Source: JBGAJN01 sp044224905
GTDB lineage: Bacteria > Verrucomicrobiota > Verrucomicrobiia > Limisphaerales > JBGAJN01
DNA: 64,000 nucleotides
Direction of reading: 5' to 3'
NCBI GenBank assembly: GCA_044224905.1
Contig: JBGAJN010000002.1
Span: 558,001 to 622,000 of the forward strand
In this document: positions 51,526 to 59,977 of the stretch, one piece after another
Numbering within the stretch: position 1 is the stretch's first letter
How the letters are laid out: each line of letters starts with the position of its first letter
Translations under genes and position numbers: made by a program
The notes under the pieces: generated by a model
What the model was told of the DNA's origin: nothing
Databases searched by the model: none
Seen by the model: only the letters and a program-made list of their open reading frames with translations

Positions 51526-52980
51526 TTAGCGCTTACCCTTTTTGCCGCCTTTGCCGGCCTTGCCGCCGCCGCCCTTGGGATCGGGATTCACTGGGAGCGG
51601 CAGGAAATCGCGCTGGAGAATCATCCACTCCTGCATCGCGGCTTTGAGTTCCTTCTCGATGGCGGCGACTTTGGGTTTGCCCGCGAGATTGTCGAACTCC
51701 GACGGATCGTTGCTCAAGTCATACAGCTCGAACATCGGTCGCGTCGGCGAGAAATACATTTTCTCTGTCTGCGAATCGAGCCGGCCTGCTTCGTGCATCT
51801 GCACGAGTTCCTTCCAGAACGCGTCGCCCGCGAAGTCTACCGGATGATAGGGGAGCTGACCGAGTGCGTTGTAGATCAGCTTGTGCGTCTTGCCCACGAC
51901 CACGCGACCGAGATCGAAGGCGGAACTGGTGCCCGGCAAGGAGCTGCCGTGCGCGCCACGTTCGGCGAAGGTGAACTTGCGTCCCTCGAATGGTTCGCCG
52001 CGCAGGAGCTTCACGAAGCTTTTCCCGGTCATCTCGGGTAACGGCTGGAGTCCGGCGGCTTCGAGGAAAGTGGGCGCGAGATCTTCGCCGCTGATGAGTT
52101 CGCTGCTGCTGGAGCCGGGCTTCACGTTGCCGGGCCAACGGACGAGCAGCGGCACGTGAATGCCGAATTCGTTCAGCGTGCCCTTGCCGCGAAACTGCGA
52201 GCAGCCGTTGTCGCCCATGAAACCGACGATCGTGTTCTCCGCGAGCCCGCGCTTCTCCAACTCCGCCATCACCTCGCCGAAGAAAATGTCGAAGTGCGCG
52301 ATCTCGTCGTAGTAGCGCGCGAAGTCTTCGCGCACGAGCTTCGTATCGGGATAATGCGCGGGAAGTTTGATCTTGGCGGGATCATGCTTCACCGCTCCGT
52401 GCGTGGTGAGCGGGCGATGCGGATCATTCGAGCAAAGCTGGAGGAAGAACGGTTTCTCCTTCGGCTTGGCGTCGAGGAACTCCTTGAACTGCGAGAACGA
52501 CACTTCGTTCTCGCCAGCGGTTTTAACGTAGTCGAGCCGGTCGGGAAACGTGGCGAGTTTGTATTTCGCGAACACCTCGCGCGACTCGGCCGACGTGGGC
52601 GCGCCATCCATGTGATACGTGCGACCCGCGACGCCCGCGAACCATCCCGCCGCGCGCAGCACTTCGGGATACGTCTTCACGTCGCGTGGCAACGGCGCGG
52701 AGAAGCGGCTCATGGTGATGGCGACCGGCGAACGTCCGGTGAAGATGCTCGCGCGCGACGGCACGCATTGCGGGCACGTGACGTAGGCGCGGTCGAAGCG
52801 CATCCCCTGCGCGGCGAACTTGTCGAGGTTCGGCGTCATGATGTCCTTGTTCCCGTAGCAGCCGACGTGCGGATAGCTGTGATCGTCGGACAGAATGAGG
52901 AGGACGTTCAGTTTCTCGGCGGCGTGGGTGACAGTCGCGGTGCCGAGGATGAGGGCGAGGAGCAAGGTGCGCAGTTTCAT
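51526..52980 (-). CDS. Exported sulfatase (S1 family)
   Basis: A 484-residue sulfatase with Sec signal MKLRTLLLALILGTATVTHA. The formylglycine site is C72-V-P-S-R76 in QCVPSRASIFTG, and the metal site begins SDDHSYPHVGCYG. The central FFLQLCSNDPHRPLTTHG and IVGFMGDNGCSQFRGKGTLNEFGIHVPLLVRWPG blocks are typical. The tail is glycine/lysine-rich (GGGKAGKGGKKGKR), like the 7802 sulfatase. It is divergent from an esterase gene 99 bases away, which suggests joint action on sulfated, esterified polymers. Confidence 0.93.
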   Translation of the reverse strand: MKLRTLLLALILGTATVTHAAEKLNVLLILSDDHSYPHVGCYGNKDIMTPNLDKFAAQGMRFDRAYVTCPQCVPSRASIFTGRSPVAITMSRFSAPLPRDVKTYPEVLRAAGWFAGVAGRTYHMDGAPTSAESREVFAKYKLATFPDRLDYVKTAGENEVSFSQFKEFLDAKPKEKPFFLQLCSNDPHRPLTTHGAVKHDPAKIKLPAHYPDTKLVREDFARYYDEIAHFDIFFGEVMAELEKRGLAENTIVGFMGDNGCSQFRGKGTLNEFGIHVPLLVRWPGNVKPGSSSSELISGEDLAPTFLEAAGLQPLPEMTGKSFVKLLRGEPFEGRKFTFAERGAHGSSLPGTSSAFDLGRVVVGKTHKLIYNALGQLPYHPVDFAGDAFWKELVQMHEAGRLDSQTEKMYFSPTRPMFELYDLSNDPSEFDNLAGKPKVAAIEKELKAAMQEWMILQRDFLPLPVNPDPKGGGGKAGKGGKKGKR

Positions 52981-53079
52981 GGAAATGTTGCGGCGACTCT
53001 AGCGACCCTCGCCGCGAACCTCACGGGAATTCTCGTTCTTGCCGCCGCGCCGCAGCCCGCCCAAGCTGTCGCCGAATCT

Positions 53080-54033
53080 ATGAAACTCACCCGCACGCTC
53101 GCCTGCGCTTTGTTCACGTTGGTTGCCGTTGTTTCGTTTTCGACAAACGCGAACGCGGCGGCCAAGGGGAAATCGAAAGCCAAACAATTCAACACGCCGG
53201 ACATGTGGGTCGTGAATCCCGCGCCCGGTTCGTTGCCTACGGGCGTGACTCATCACACCTATCGCAGCGAATCAATGAAGCGCGACGTGGGTTATTGCAT
53301 CTACCTGCCGCCGGCCTACGCGAAGGAGCCGACGCGGCGTTTCCCGGTGATCTATCATCTGCACGGCGCGGGCGGAAACGAGACGCGCGCCACTTATTCG
53401 GCCCAAGTGCTCGACGAAGGCATCCGCGCTGGAAAGTGGCCGGACATGATCATCGTCTTCCCGAATGGCGGCCGCTCCACGCTCTACAAGGACTCCGGCG
53501 ACGGCCGCTACATGGCCGAGACCACGGTCATCAAGGAACTCATCCCGCACATCGACGCCACCTACCGCACGATCGCCGCGCGGCACGGGCGTTGCATCGA
53601 GGGCTTCTCCATGGGCGGGCGCGGCTCGACCAAGCTCGCGCTGAAATATCCGGAGCTGTTCTGCTCACTCTTCAACCAGGCCGGCAACGTCATGCACGTC
53701 TCCGAGCAATACGATCCGGCGAAGAAAGATCACTACCTCGGCACCGACAAGGCGAACTACCTCAACAACGACTCGTATCTGCTGCTCCAAAAGAACTTCG
53801 ACCAGATCAAAGGCCGCTTGCGCATCCGCATCATCTGCGGCACGGCGGACAACGATCACATCGTGACCGTGCGGGAGTTTCATCAGACGCTGCTGAAAGC
53901 CGGCGTGCCGCACCAATACGGCGAAGTGGAAGGCGTCGCGCACGACCAGCGCAAGGTCATCGATCTAAATCTGAAGGACTGGTTCGACTTCCATGTCGAG
54001 TCGCTGCGACTGGCGGCGAAGGCGGCGAACTAA
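53080..54033 (+). CDS. Exported putative esterase (esterase D / feruloyl-esterase-like)
   Basis: A 317-residue secreted esterase. The signal MKLTRTLACALFTLVAVVSF precedes a fold matching the 'putative esterase' family. CIYLPPAYAKEPTRRFPVIYHLHGAGGNE is the oxyanion segment, GFSMGGRGSTKLALKYPELF the nucleophile elbow (Ser in GFSMG), and CGTADNDHIV and EGVAHDQ give candidate acid and histidine. The ATG at 53080 is chosen because it starts the signal; the frame is open far upstream as a shadow. Likely substrates are acyl or feruloyl groups on polysaccharides, by analogy. Confidence 0.88.
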   Translation: MKLTRTLACALFTLVAVVSFSTNANAAAKGKSKAKQFNTPDMWVVNPAPGSLPTGVTHHTYRSESMKRDVGYCIYLPPAYAKEPTRRFPVIYHLHGAGGNETRATYSAQVLDEGIRAGKWPDMIIVFPNGGRSTLYKDSGDGRYMAETTVIKELIPHIDATYRTIAARHGRCIEGFSMGGRGSTKLALKYPELFCSLFNQAGNVMHVSEQYDPAKKDHYLGTDKANYLNNDSYLLLQKNFDQIKGRLRIRIICGTADNDHIVTVREFHQTLLKAGVPHQYGEVEGVAHDQRKVIDLNLKDWFDFHVESLRLAAKAAN

Positions 54034-54041
54034 GCAAGCCG

Positions 54042-54809
54042 CTATTTTGGCAGCGCGGATGGTGGAAGAGGCGTTAGCGCGACGGGCTTGCCACTAATAT
54101 ACTGCGGAGGCACGAATACAATATCGCCCGGTTTCAAAGGTGGATCACCAATCGAACCTTTTTCGACAGGAGCTACGAAAATGTAAAATCCGAAGGATTC
54201 GTTTGACCGTCGAAGCTTAATCTCCCTCCGGTCTGCAAACTCTCCAAACCCGCCCGCCAGAGCAATCGCGTCAGTCATATTCATTCCGTTGGTCCAGGCG
54301 ACGCTCCCGTGCTGTTTCACATGGCCCAACACCTGAACATTGAGGTTAGTTTGGCTTTCGGGCGCTCCGGTTAAAGCAGAGGGCGGACGGGGAGTTGGCA
54401 CGACTGGCTTGCCGCGCAAATACCGGGGCGGCACCCACAATCTATCTCCTGGTTTCAGTGGTGGATCATCGGTTGATCCCTTCTTAACGGGCGAGATAAA
54501 GCTGAAGTATCCAAACCATTCATTTGAGCGTCCGAGTTGAACCTCCCTCTGGTCGGCAAACTCTGTAAATCCCCCCGACAATGCAATTGCGTCAGTCAGA
54601 GTTATTCCGTTGGTCCAAGCAACGCTTATTCCGCTCTGTTTGACCATGCCAAAGACCTGAATACTGACAGGGGTCTGGAATCCAGGCGAAGCACCAGCTG
54701 ATGGCGAAATCGGAACCGGGTTGGTAGCCTTCGGTTGTGGTTGTTGACCGCTGCTATTGACGCAACATGTAAGAACAACCATCGCTATGAAGAGGACGAA
54801 AGTGTTCAT
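54042..54809 (-). CDS. Tandem-SLBB lipoprotein
   Basis: A 255-residue predicted lipoprotein (MNTFVLFIAMVVLTCC) carrying two nearly identical SLBB-like beta-grasp modules: VSIQVFGMVKQSGISVAWTN...LTDAIALSGGFTEFADQREVQL and VQVLGHVKQHGSVAWTN...MTDAIALAGGFGEFADRREIKL. Each ends in PPLKPGDRLWVPP or PPLKPGDIVFVPP and then a GKPV(V/A)(P/L)TP linker. SLBB modules occur in polysaccharide-export (Wza-type) proteins, but here there is no Poly_export domain. The two halves also resemble each other at the DNA level, implying recent duplication. It follows a sulfatase by 32 bases. Confidence 0.75.
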   Translation of the reverse strand: MNTFVLFIAMVVLTCCVNSSGQQPQPKATNPVPISPSAGASPGFQTPVSIQVFGMVKQSGISVAWTNGITLTDAIALSGGFTEFADQREVQLGRSNEWFGYFSFISPVKKGSTDDPPLKPGDRLWVPPRYLRGKPVVPTPRPPSALTGAPESQTNLNVQVLGHVKQHGSVAWTNGMNMTDAIALAGGFGEFADRREIKLRRSNESFGFYIFVAPVEKGSIGDPPLKPGDIVFVPPQYISGKPVALTPLPPSALPK

Positions 54810-54841
54810 GGCTTGCGTCCAGATTCGGGCTCTACGCCCTT

Positions 54842-56320
54842 TCAATCCGGAATCGGCTCGTTCTTCCCGACCGGCTTGCCTTCCCAGTTGATCTCACCTG
54901 TCTCGGGGTTGTAGAGCAGGATGCGCGCGGCGCTGTTGGGCACGGGTTTCTTGTTCACCTTAGGTAGCCACTTCGCGAGATCGCGTTTCACGTCGGCGAA
55001 CTTCTTTTCGCCCGCGAGGTTCTTCCATTCATTCGGGTCGGCCTGCATGTCGTAAAGCTCCTCCGAGCCGTCGGCGTAGTGGATGTAGCGCCAGCGCTCG
55101 GTGCGGATGCCGTGATTGTCATGATTGTGCGTGGTGATCGCGGGGAACTCGCGCGGAGCGTTCGCGTTCTTCAACTGCGGCACGAGACTGTGACCTTCCA
55201 AATCTGCACGCGCGGGGAAGCCGGCCATTTCAAGCAGCGTCGGGAAAATATCGAGCAACTCTGCGGGCTTCGTGCACTTCGCCGCCTTCGCCACGCCGGG
55301 GCCGGCAAAGATGAGCGGCACGCGTGTGGAACGATCCCACAAAGTGTTCTTTCCGGTGATGGCCTTCTCGCCGAGGTGCCAGCCATGATCGCCCCAAACG
55401 ACGACGATTGTGTTGTCCGCGCGACCGGTGGCTTCGAGCGCGTCGAGCACGCGGCCAAGTTGCGCGTCCATGAAGCTTGTGCTGGCAAGATACGCGCGCA
55501 CCAGCGGACGCCATTCGTTGCGTTCACGGAGCGTGTGCAAGCGCGGCTCGGGAAGTTTCCAGTGCAGATACCAGGAGAAACGCGGCGTGTCGTCGCGATC
55601 GTTTTCGAGCACCGGCGGCATCTGGAGCGTCGCGTCGGGATAAAGGTCGAACCATTTCTGCGGCGCGTAACACGGCACGTGCGGTAGACGAAAACCGGCG
55701 GCGACGAAAAACGGTTTGTCCTTCGGCGCATTCTTCAACGCTTCGATGGCGGCATCGGCGGTCTTGTAATCGGTCGCGTCTTCGTCGCGCTCCGGCCACG
55801 GACCCCAGTCCATCGCGGGATGACGCGGCTCGGGGAGATTGGCGAACGGTTTCTCGGGTTTCGCTTTGCCGCCGGTCTTGGCCCACGTGTTGAACTCGCG
55901 CGGCTGATCCTTCGGCTTGATCGAACCGTCGTGATAAATCTTGCCGCTTGTGAAAGTGTGGTAGCCCGCGCTGGTGAAAGTTTGCGGCAGCGTGATGTGG
56001 TTCTTGGTTTGTTCGACGTCGCGAATGCCCGGCATGAGCCCGTAGATGCCCGTGCTGCTCGGGCGCAAGCCGGTGAGCAGGCTGGAGCGCGAGGGATTGC
56101 AGAGCGGCGCCTGGCAATGCGCGTTGAGGAAGAGCGTGCCGCGCTTGGCGAGCCGGTCGATGTTCGGCGTCTTCACCTGCGGATGTCCGCCCATGCAACC
56201 GATCCAATCGTTCTGATCGTCGATGGCGAAGAAGAGGACGTTGGGCTTGTCGGCGGCGGAGAGTTGGCCGCAAAGCAAAGCAAGCGTCGCGAAGAGAGAG
56301 AGCAGGGCGAAACGTTTCAT
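54842..56320 (-). CDS. Exported sulfatase, iduronate-2-sulfatase-like
   Basis: A 492-residue sulfatase of the iduronate-2-sulfatase-like branch. Signal MKRFALLSLFATLALLCGQLSA; metal-site DDQNDWIGCMGGHPQ; formylglycine site C74-N-P-S-R78 in PLCNPSRSSLLTGLRPSSTGIY. The blocks PFFVAAGFRLPHVPCYAPQKWFDLYP and VVWGDHGWHLGEKAITGKNTLWDRSTRVPLIFAGPGV are family-typical. It lies in front of the SLBB lipoprotein on the same strand. Substrate inferred only as a sulfated sugar. Confidence 0.93.
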   Translation of the reverse strand: MKRFALLSLFATLALLCGQLSAADKPNVLFFAIDDQNDWIGCMGGHPQVKTPNIDRLAKRGTLFLNAHCQAPLCNPSRSSLLTGLRPSSTGIYGLMPGIRDVEQTKNHITLPQTFTSAGYHTFTSGKIYHDGSIKPKDQPREFNTWAKTGGKAKPEKPFANLPEPRHPAMDWGPWPERDEDATDYKTADAAIEALKNAPKDKPFFVAAGFRLPHVPCYAPQKWFDLYPDATLQMPPVLENDRDDTPRFSWYLHWKLPEPRLHTLRERNEWRPLVRAYLASTSFMDAQLGRVLDALEATGRADNTIVVVWGDHGWHLGEKAITGKNTLWDRSTRVPLIFAGPGVAKAAKCTKPAELLDIFPTLLEMAGFPARADLEGHSLVPQLKNANAPREFPAITTHNHDNHGIRTERWRYIHYADGSEELYDMQADPNEWKNLAGEKKFADVKRDLAKWLPKVNKKPVPNSAARILLYNPETGEINWEGKPVGKNEPIPD

Positions 56321-56392
56321 GGGTTGTTCGACGTGGAAGCTAGGAAAAGGTTCATCGGTTTGACAGAGGAAATTGCTGACCGTGATGCCGCG

Positions 56393-57274
56393 TCACTTCA
56401 CGAGCACGAGCGCGATCGCCGCCATCATCAATGCCGCGCCGATGAGCCGCCAGCGGAGGACGCCTGCGCCAAGGTGTTGCTCGCGATTGGAGAACCAATG
56501 GCCGACGGCCCACACCGCGATCACACTCCACAAGCCGCGCGAGCTGTAGATGATGTTGGAAGAAGTCGCGTCGCGAAACTTCACGATCGACATCACGAAG
56601 ACGAGCGATTGGAAGCCGATGAATACACACCCGCTCGCGAGCCATGGCAGCGCGGGACGTGGGATCGCCGTCAACGGCGCATGGAAAAACGGAATGAGCA
56701 CCACGCTGAAAAGCGCGACGAAGCCAACCATCACCGGCAGAAAGCGTCCGGGGCCCCACGCGGGCGACCATTTCTGCACGAGCACATCGAACAGCGCGAA
56801 CATGGCCGCCGAGGTGCCGGCGTAAAGAATCGTGCTGCCGACGTGATGATGCTTCGCGCCGCGGGTGCGGTTGAGCAGCGCGATGGCGAGCGAACTGAGC
56901 ACGGCGGCCGCCCACAATTTCGCCGAGACACCTTGCGTGAGCAGCAGCGTCGTGAAGAACGCGACGAGGATGATTTTCAATCCGAGCACCGGCGTCGCGA
57001 CTGATACGTCCCCGCGTTGCAGCGCGAGGTAGTTGAGCAATTGTCCGAGCAGGAACAGCACGCCAACGAGCGCGGGCTGCCAGAGCAGTTCGAGATGGAA
57101 CGTTCCGCCGAGTGGGAGCAGTAGTTGAAAAATGGCGGCGCTGGTCAGGTTCGAGATGAAAGCCGTGCGCCACACGCCGACGCCGAAGTCGCCGGAGCGC
57201 TTCACCAGCAACGCGCCGAGAACGTAGAGCAGCGCCGCGCTGAGCGGCAGGAACAGGTGGGCGGGAAAATTCAC
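56393..57274 (-). CDS. DMT-superfamily (EamA-like) transporter
   Basis: A 293-residue inner-membrane protein with about 10 helices in two homologous halves, as in EamA/DMT permeases. Hydrophobic segments include LFLPLSAALLYVLGALLVK, LVGVLFLLGQLLNYLALQRG, LGLKIILVAFFTTLLLTQG, LPVMVGFVALFSVVLIPFF and WRLIGAALMMAAIALVLVK; the AtsIIYSSRGLWSVIAVW region is the usual DMT repeat end. Its start is 9 bases after the hydrolase stop, so the two are probably co-transcribed. Exported or imported substrate unknown. Confidence 0.87.
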   Translation of the reverse strand: MNFPAHLFLPLSAALLYVLGALLVKRSGDFGVGVWRTAFISNLTSAAIFQLLLPLGGTFHLELLWQPALVGVLFLLGQLLNYLALQRGDVSVATPVLGLKIILVAFFTTLLLTQGVSAKLWAAAVLSSLAIALLNRTRGAKHHHVGSTILYAGTSAAMFALFDVLVQKWSPAWGPGRFLPVMVGFVALFSVVLIPFFHAPLTAIPRPALPWLASGCVFIGFQSLVFVMSIVKFRDATSSNIIYSSRGLWSVIAVWAVGHWFSNREQHLGAGVLRWRLIGAALMMAAIALVLVK

Positions 57275-57283
57275 GAGGCGAAT

Positions 57284-58210
57284 TTAAGGATGCGCCGCGG
57301 CCTTCAACCAGCCGTTGCGCGACATCCATTCTTCGCAGCGTTTCGCCCAATGCGTGTTCGGAGCATTCTCCACTGGACGCATTCCGAAGCCGTGACCGCC
57401 GGCGTCATACACGTGCAACTCGCTCGGGACGCCGGCTTGTTTCAACGCGAGAAACAATTGCACGCTGTTCTCGGGGCGAATGCCGTCATCGAACGCATGG
57501 GCAAAAAACATCGGCGGCGTTTGCTTCGTCACCTTGAGCTCGGGCAGCAACTGCTGAGTCTTGTTGTCTACGAGGTAGGCCGGATACGCGAGCACGCCGA
57601 AATCGGGGCGGCAGGAAAGTTTGTCTGCATCGTCCGCCGCGTCGTAAAGCCGCTCCCCGTTTTTCAACGTCGTGTATCCGGCCGTGGCGCCGCCGGCGGA
57701 AAAGCCGAGCACGCCAACCCGCCCGGTGTTGAGTCCCCATTCGGACGCCTTGCTGCGCGTGAGGCTGAGGGCACGTTGCGCGTCCTGCACGGGCTGGAGC
57801 CATTTCGGATTCTGGTTGCCCGTGGGCACGCGATATTTGAGCACGATGCCCGTGACGCCGATTGAGTTGAGCCATTCCGCGACCTCGGTGCCTTCGAGAT
57901 CCCACGCGAGAATGTTGAAGCCGCCGCCCGGACAGATGACGACCGCGGCGCCGTTGCGTTTTTCCTTCGGCGGAAGAAACACGTGCATCTCGGGCGTCGC
58001 CACGTTCGCAAGCTTGATGATGCGACGGCCGGCGATGAGCTTGTCCGTTGGCTTCGTGATGTCCTGCTCGGGTCCGTTGGTCTTCACGGCCTCACCGGGC
58101 GGGTTGCCTGGCCAGAGATTGAGCGCGGCGTTCGGTTCTGCCGCGTGAGTTTGAAAAATCAGGGTGCTGGCGAATACGAGTGCGAACCAGGGACGACGAA
58201 GAAAGTTCAT
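57284..58210 (-). CDS. Exported alpha/beta hydrolase (BD-FAE/xylan-esterase-like)
   Basis: A 308-residue secreted esterase of the alpha/beta hydrolase-3/BD-FAE type. The signal MNFLRRPWFALVFASTLIFQTHA precedes LWPGNPPGEAVKTNGPE, a frequent start in this family. AAVVICPGGGFNILAWDLEGTEVAEWLNSIGV is the HGGG-like oxyanion region, GVLGFSAGGATAGY the nucleophile elbow (Ser in GFSAG) and AHAFDDGI with GGHGFGMRP the acid and histidine. It is a clear paralog of the partial gene at 63203. The ATG at 58210 begins the signal peptide. Confidence 0.9.
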   Translation of the reverse strand: MNFLRRPWFALVFASTLIFQTHAAEPNAALNLWPGNPPGEAVKTNGPEQDITKPTDKLIAGRRIIKLANVATPEMHVFLPPKEKRNGAAVVICPGGGFNILAWDLEGTEVAEWLNSIGVTGIVLKYRVPTGNQNPKWLQPVQDAQRALSLTRSKASEWGLNTGRVGVLGFSAGGATAGYTTLKNGERLYDAADDADKLSCRPDFGVLAYPAYLVDNKTQQLLPELKVTKQTPPMFFAHAFDDGIRPENSVQLFLALKQAGVPSELHVYDAGGHGFGMRPVENAPNTHWAKRCEEWMSRNGWLKAAAHP

Positions 58211-58323
58211 GCCGGAGTTCTTAGCTGGTCCACGTGCGGAATGAAAGCGGGCGCTTTGCCACATGGAAAAACCATTTCCCCAAACGACCGCGCTGCGCCA
58301 CATTGCGGCCATTCCGAAATTCT

Positions 58324-59901
58324 ATGAAACGACATGCTGTGTTGGTTTTCGTCGCGTTGCTCTCATTGGTTGGCGTTCTGTCGGCCGCGGAGTCCGCCTC
58401 GCGTCCGCCGAACATTCTCTTCGCCATCGCCGATGACTGGGGCGCCCACGCGAGTGCTTACGGCACGAAGTGGATCAAGACGCCGAACTTCGACCGCGTC
58501 GCGCATGAAGGTATTCTGTTCAACCACGTGTTCACCCCCAACGCGAAGTGCGCGCCGTCGCGGGCGTGCATTCTGACCGGTCGCAATTCCTGGCAGCTCA
58601 AGGAAGCCGCGAACCACATCTGCTATTTCCCGATGGAGTTCAAAGGTTGGGGCGAGGCGCTCGCGGAGAACGGCTGGTTCGTCGGCCACACCACGAAAGG
58701 CTGGGGGCCGGGCGTGGCGACCAACGCCGCCGGCGAACGTCGTGAAATGACGGGCAAGGCCTTCAACGCGCGCAAACTCAAACCACCCACGACGGGCATT
58801 CACACCGCTGATTATGCCGCGAACTTCGAAGACTTCCTCGCCGCCGCGCCGTCAGGCAAACCGTGGTGCTTCTGGTATGGCGCCATTGAGCCGCATCGCG
58901 GATACGAGTTTGGATCCGGCGTGGCCAAGGGCGGGAAGAAACTCAGCGACATCGATCGCGTGCCCGCGTTCTGGCCTGACAACGACACGGTGCGCAACGA
59001 CATGCTCGACTACGCATTTGAGGCGGAACACTTCGATCGGCACTTGGGTCGCATGCTAGCGTCACTCGAAAAGCGGGGCTTGCTGGAGAACACGCTGGTG
59101 ATCGTCACGTCCGATCACGGCATGCCGTTTCCGCGCGGGAAGGGGAATGCGTATGAGTTTTCCAACCACGTGCCGTTCGCGGCGATGTGGAAGCGCGGCA
59201 TTGCGAAACCTGGCCGCACAGTCGACGACTACGTGAGCTTCATCGATCTCGCGCCGACGCTGATCGAAGTGGCCGGATTGAAATGGTCGCAGACCGGCAT
59301 GGCGGAATCGCCCGGTCGCAGTCTAACGGATATTTTCAATTCGCCGAAAGCTGGCCGCGTGAATCCCGCGCGCGACCACGTGCTCATCGGCATGGAACGC
59401 CACGACATTGGTCGACCGAATGACGTCGGCTATCCGATCCGCGGCATTTTGAAGAACGACGCGCTCTACTTGCAAAACTTTGAGCCCACCCGCTGGCCGG
59501 CGTGCAATCCTGAAACCGGCTACCTCAATTGCGACGCTGGCGCGACGAAGTCCTTCATTCTCGACGCGCACCGGCAGAGTCCCGGTGACCAGCCGTGGGC
59601 ATTGTGTTTCGGCAAGCGGGCGGGCGAGGAATTCTACGATTTGAAGAAAGACCCCGATTGCATGAACAATCTCGCGCTGGGCAAAGCGGCAACGCAACAG
59701 GTCGAGGCCCTGAAATCACAGCTCTACGCCGAACTGAAACAGCAAGGCGATCCGCGCATGGACGGGCACGGCGAAGTGTTCGACAAATATCCGCACGCGA
59801 GTCCGGGGCACGTGCACTTCTATGAACGCTTCATGAGCGGCGAAAAGCTTCGGGCGCCGTGGGTCAACGAGACCGACTTCGAAAAGCAGCCGCTGGATTG
59901 A
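58324..59901 (+). CDS. Exported sulfatase (heparan N-sulfatase-like)
   Basis: A 525-residue sulfatase with signal MKRHAVLVFVALLSLVGVLSAA. The metal site is IADDWGAHASAYG and the formylglycine site C76-A-P-S-R80 in KCAPSRACILTGRNSWQLKEA, close to the N-sulfoglucosamine sulfohydrolase-like branch. GKPWCFWYGAIEPHRGYEFGSG and LVIVTSDHGMPFPRGKGNAYEFSNHVPFAAMWK complete the pattern. It is divergent from the esterase, 113 bases away, and is closed by a hairpin terminator. Confidence 0.93.
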   Translation: MKRHAVLVFVALLSLVGVLSAAESASRPPNILFAIADDWGAHASAYGTKWIKTPNFDRVAHEGILFNHVFTPNAKCAPSRACILTGRNSWQLKEAANHICYFPMEFKGWGEALAENGWFVGHTTKGWGPGVATNAAGERREMTGKAFNARKLKPPTTGIHTADYAANFEDFLAAAPSGKPWCFWYGAIEPHRGYEFGSGVAKGGKKLSDIDRVPAFWPDNDTVRNDMLDYAFEAEHFDRHLGRMLASLEKRGLLENTLVIVTSDHGMPFPRGKGNAYEFSNHVPFAAMWKRGIAKPGRTVDDYVSFIDLAPTLIEVAGLKWSQTGMAESPGRSLTDIFNSPKAGRVNPARDHVLIGMERHDIGRPNDVGYPIRGILKNDALYLQNFEPTRWPACNPETGYLNCDAGATKSFILDAHRQSPGDQPWALCFGKRAGEEFYDLKKDPDCMNNLALGKAATQQVEALKSQLYAELKQQGDPRMDGHGEVFDKYPHASPGHVHFYERFMSGEKLRAPWVNETDFEKQPLD

Positions 59902-59923
59902 TCCGGCCGCCGTGGATTGATCA

Positions 59924-59964
59924 AAAACAGAAGGGCGACGTTCGCACGGCGCCCTGTTTGATTT
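59924..59964. terminator. Bidirectional terminator between convergent genes
   Basis: AGGGCG (59932-59937) pairs with CGCCCT (59950-59955); flanking AAACAG and CTGTTT extend the stem after a one- or two-base mismatch. A-rich and T-rich sides make it usable from both the sulfatase (plus) and the propeller gene (minus). Confidence 0.7.
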
Positions 59965-59977
59965 TAGAGGAGGCTCG

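Noticed and set aside
52156..53079. Long N-terminal extension of the esterase frame
   Set aside because: It is antisense to the sulfatase gene; the signal peptide starts at 53080.
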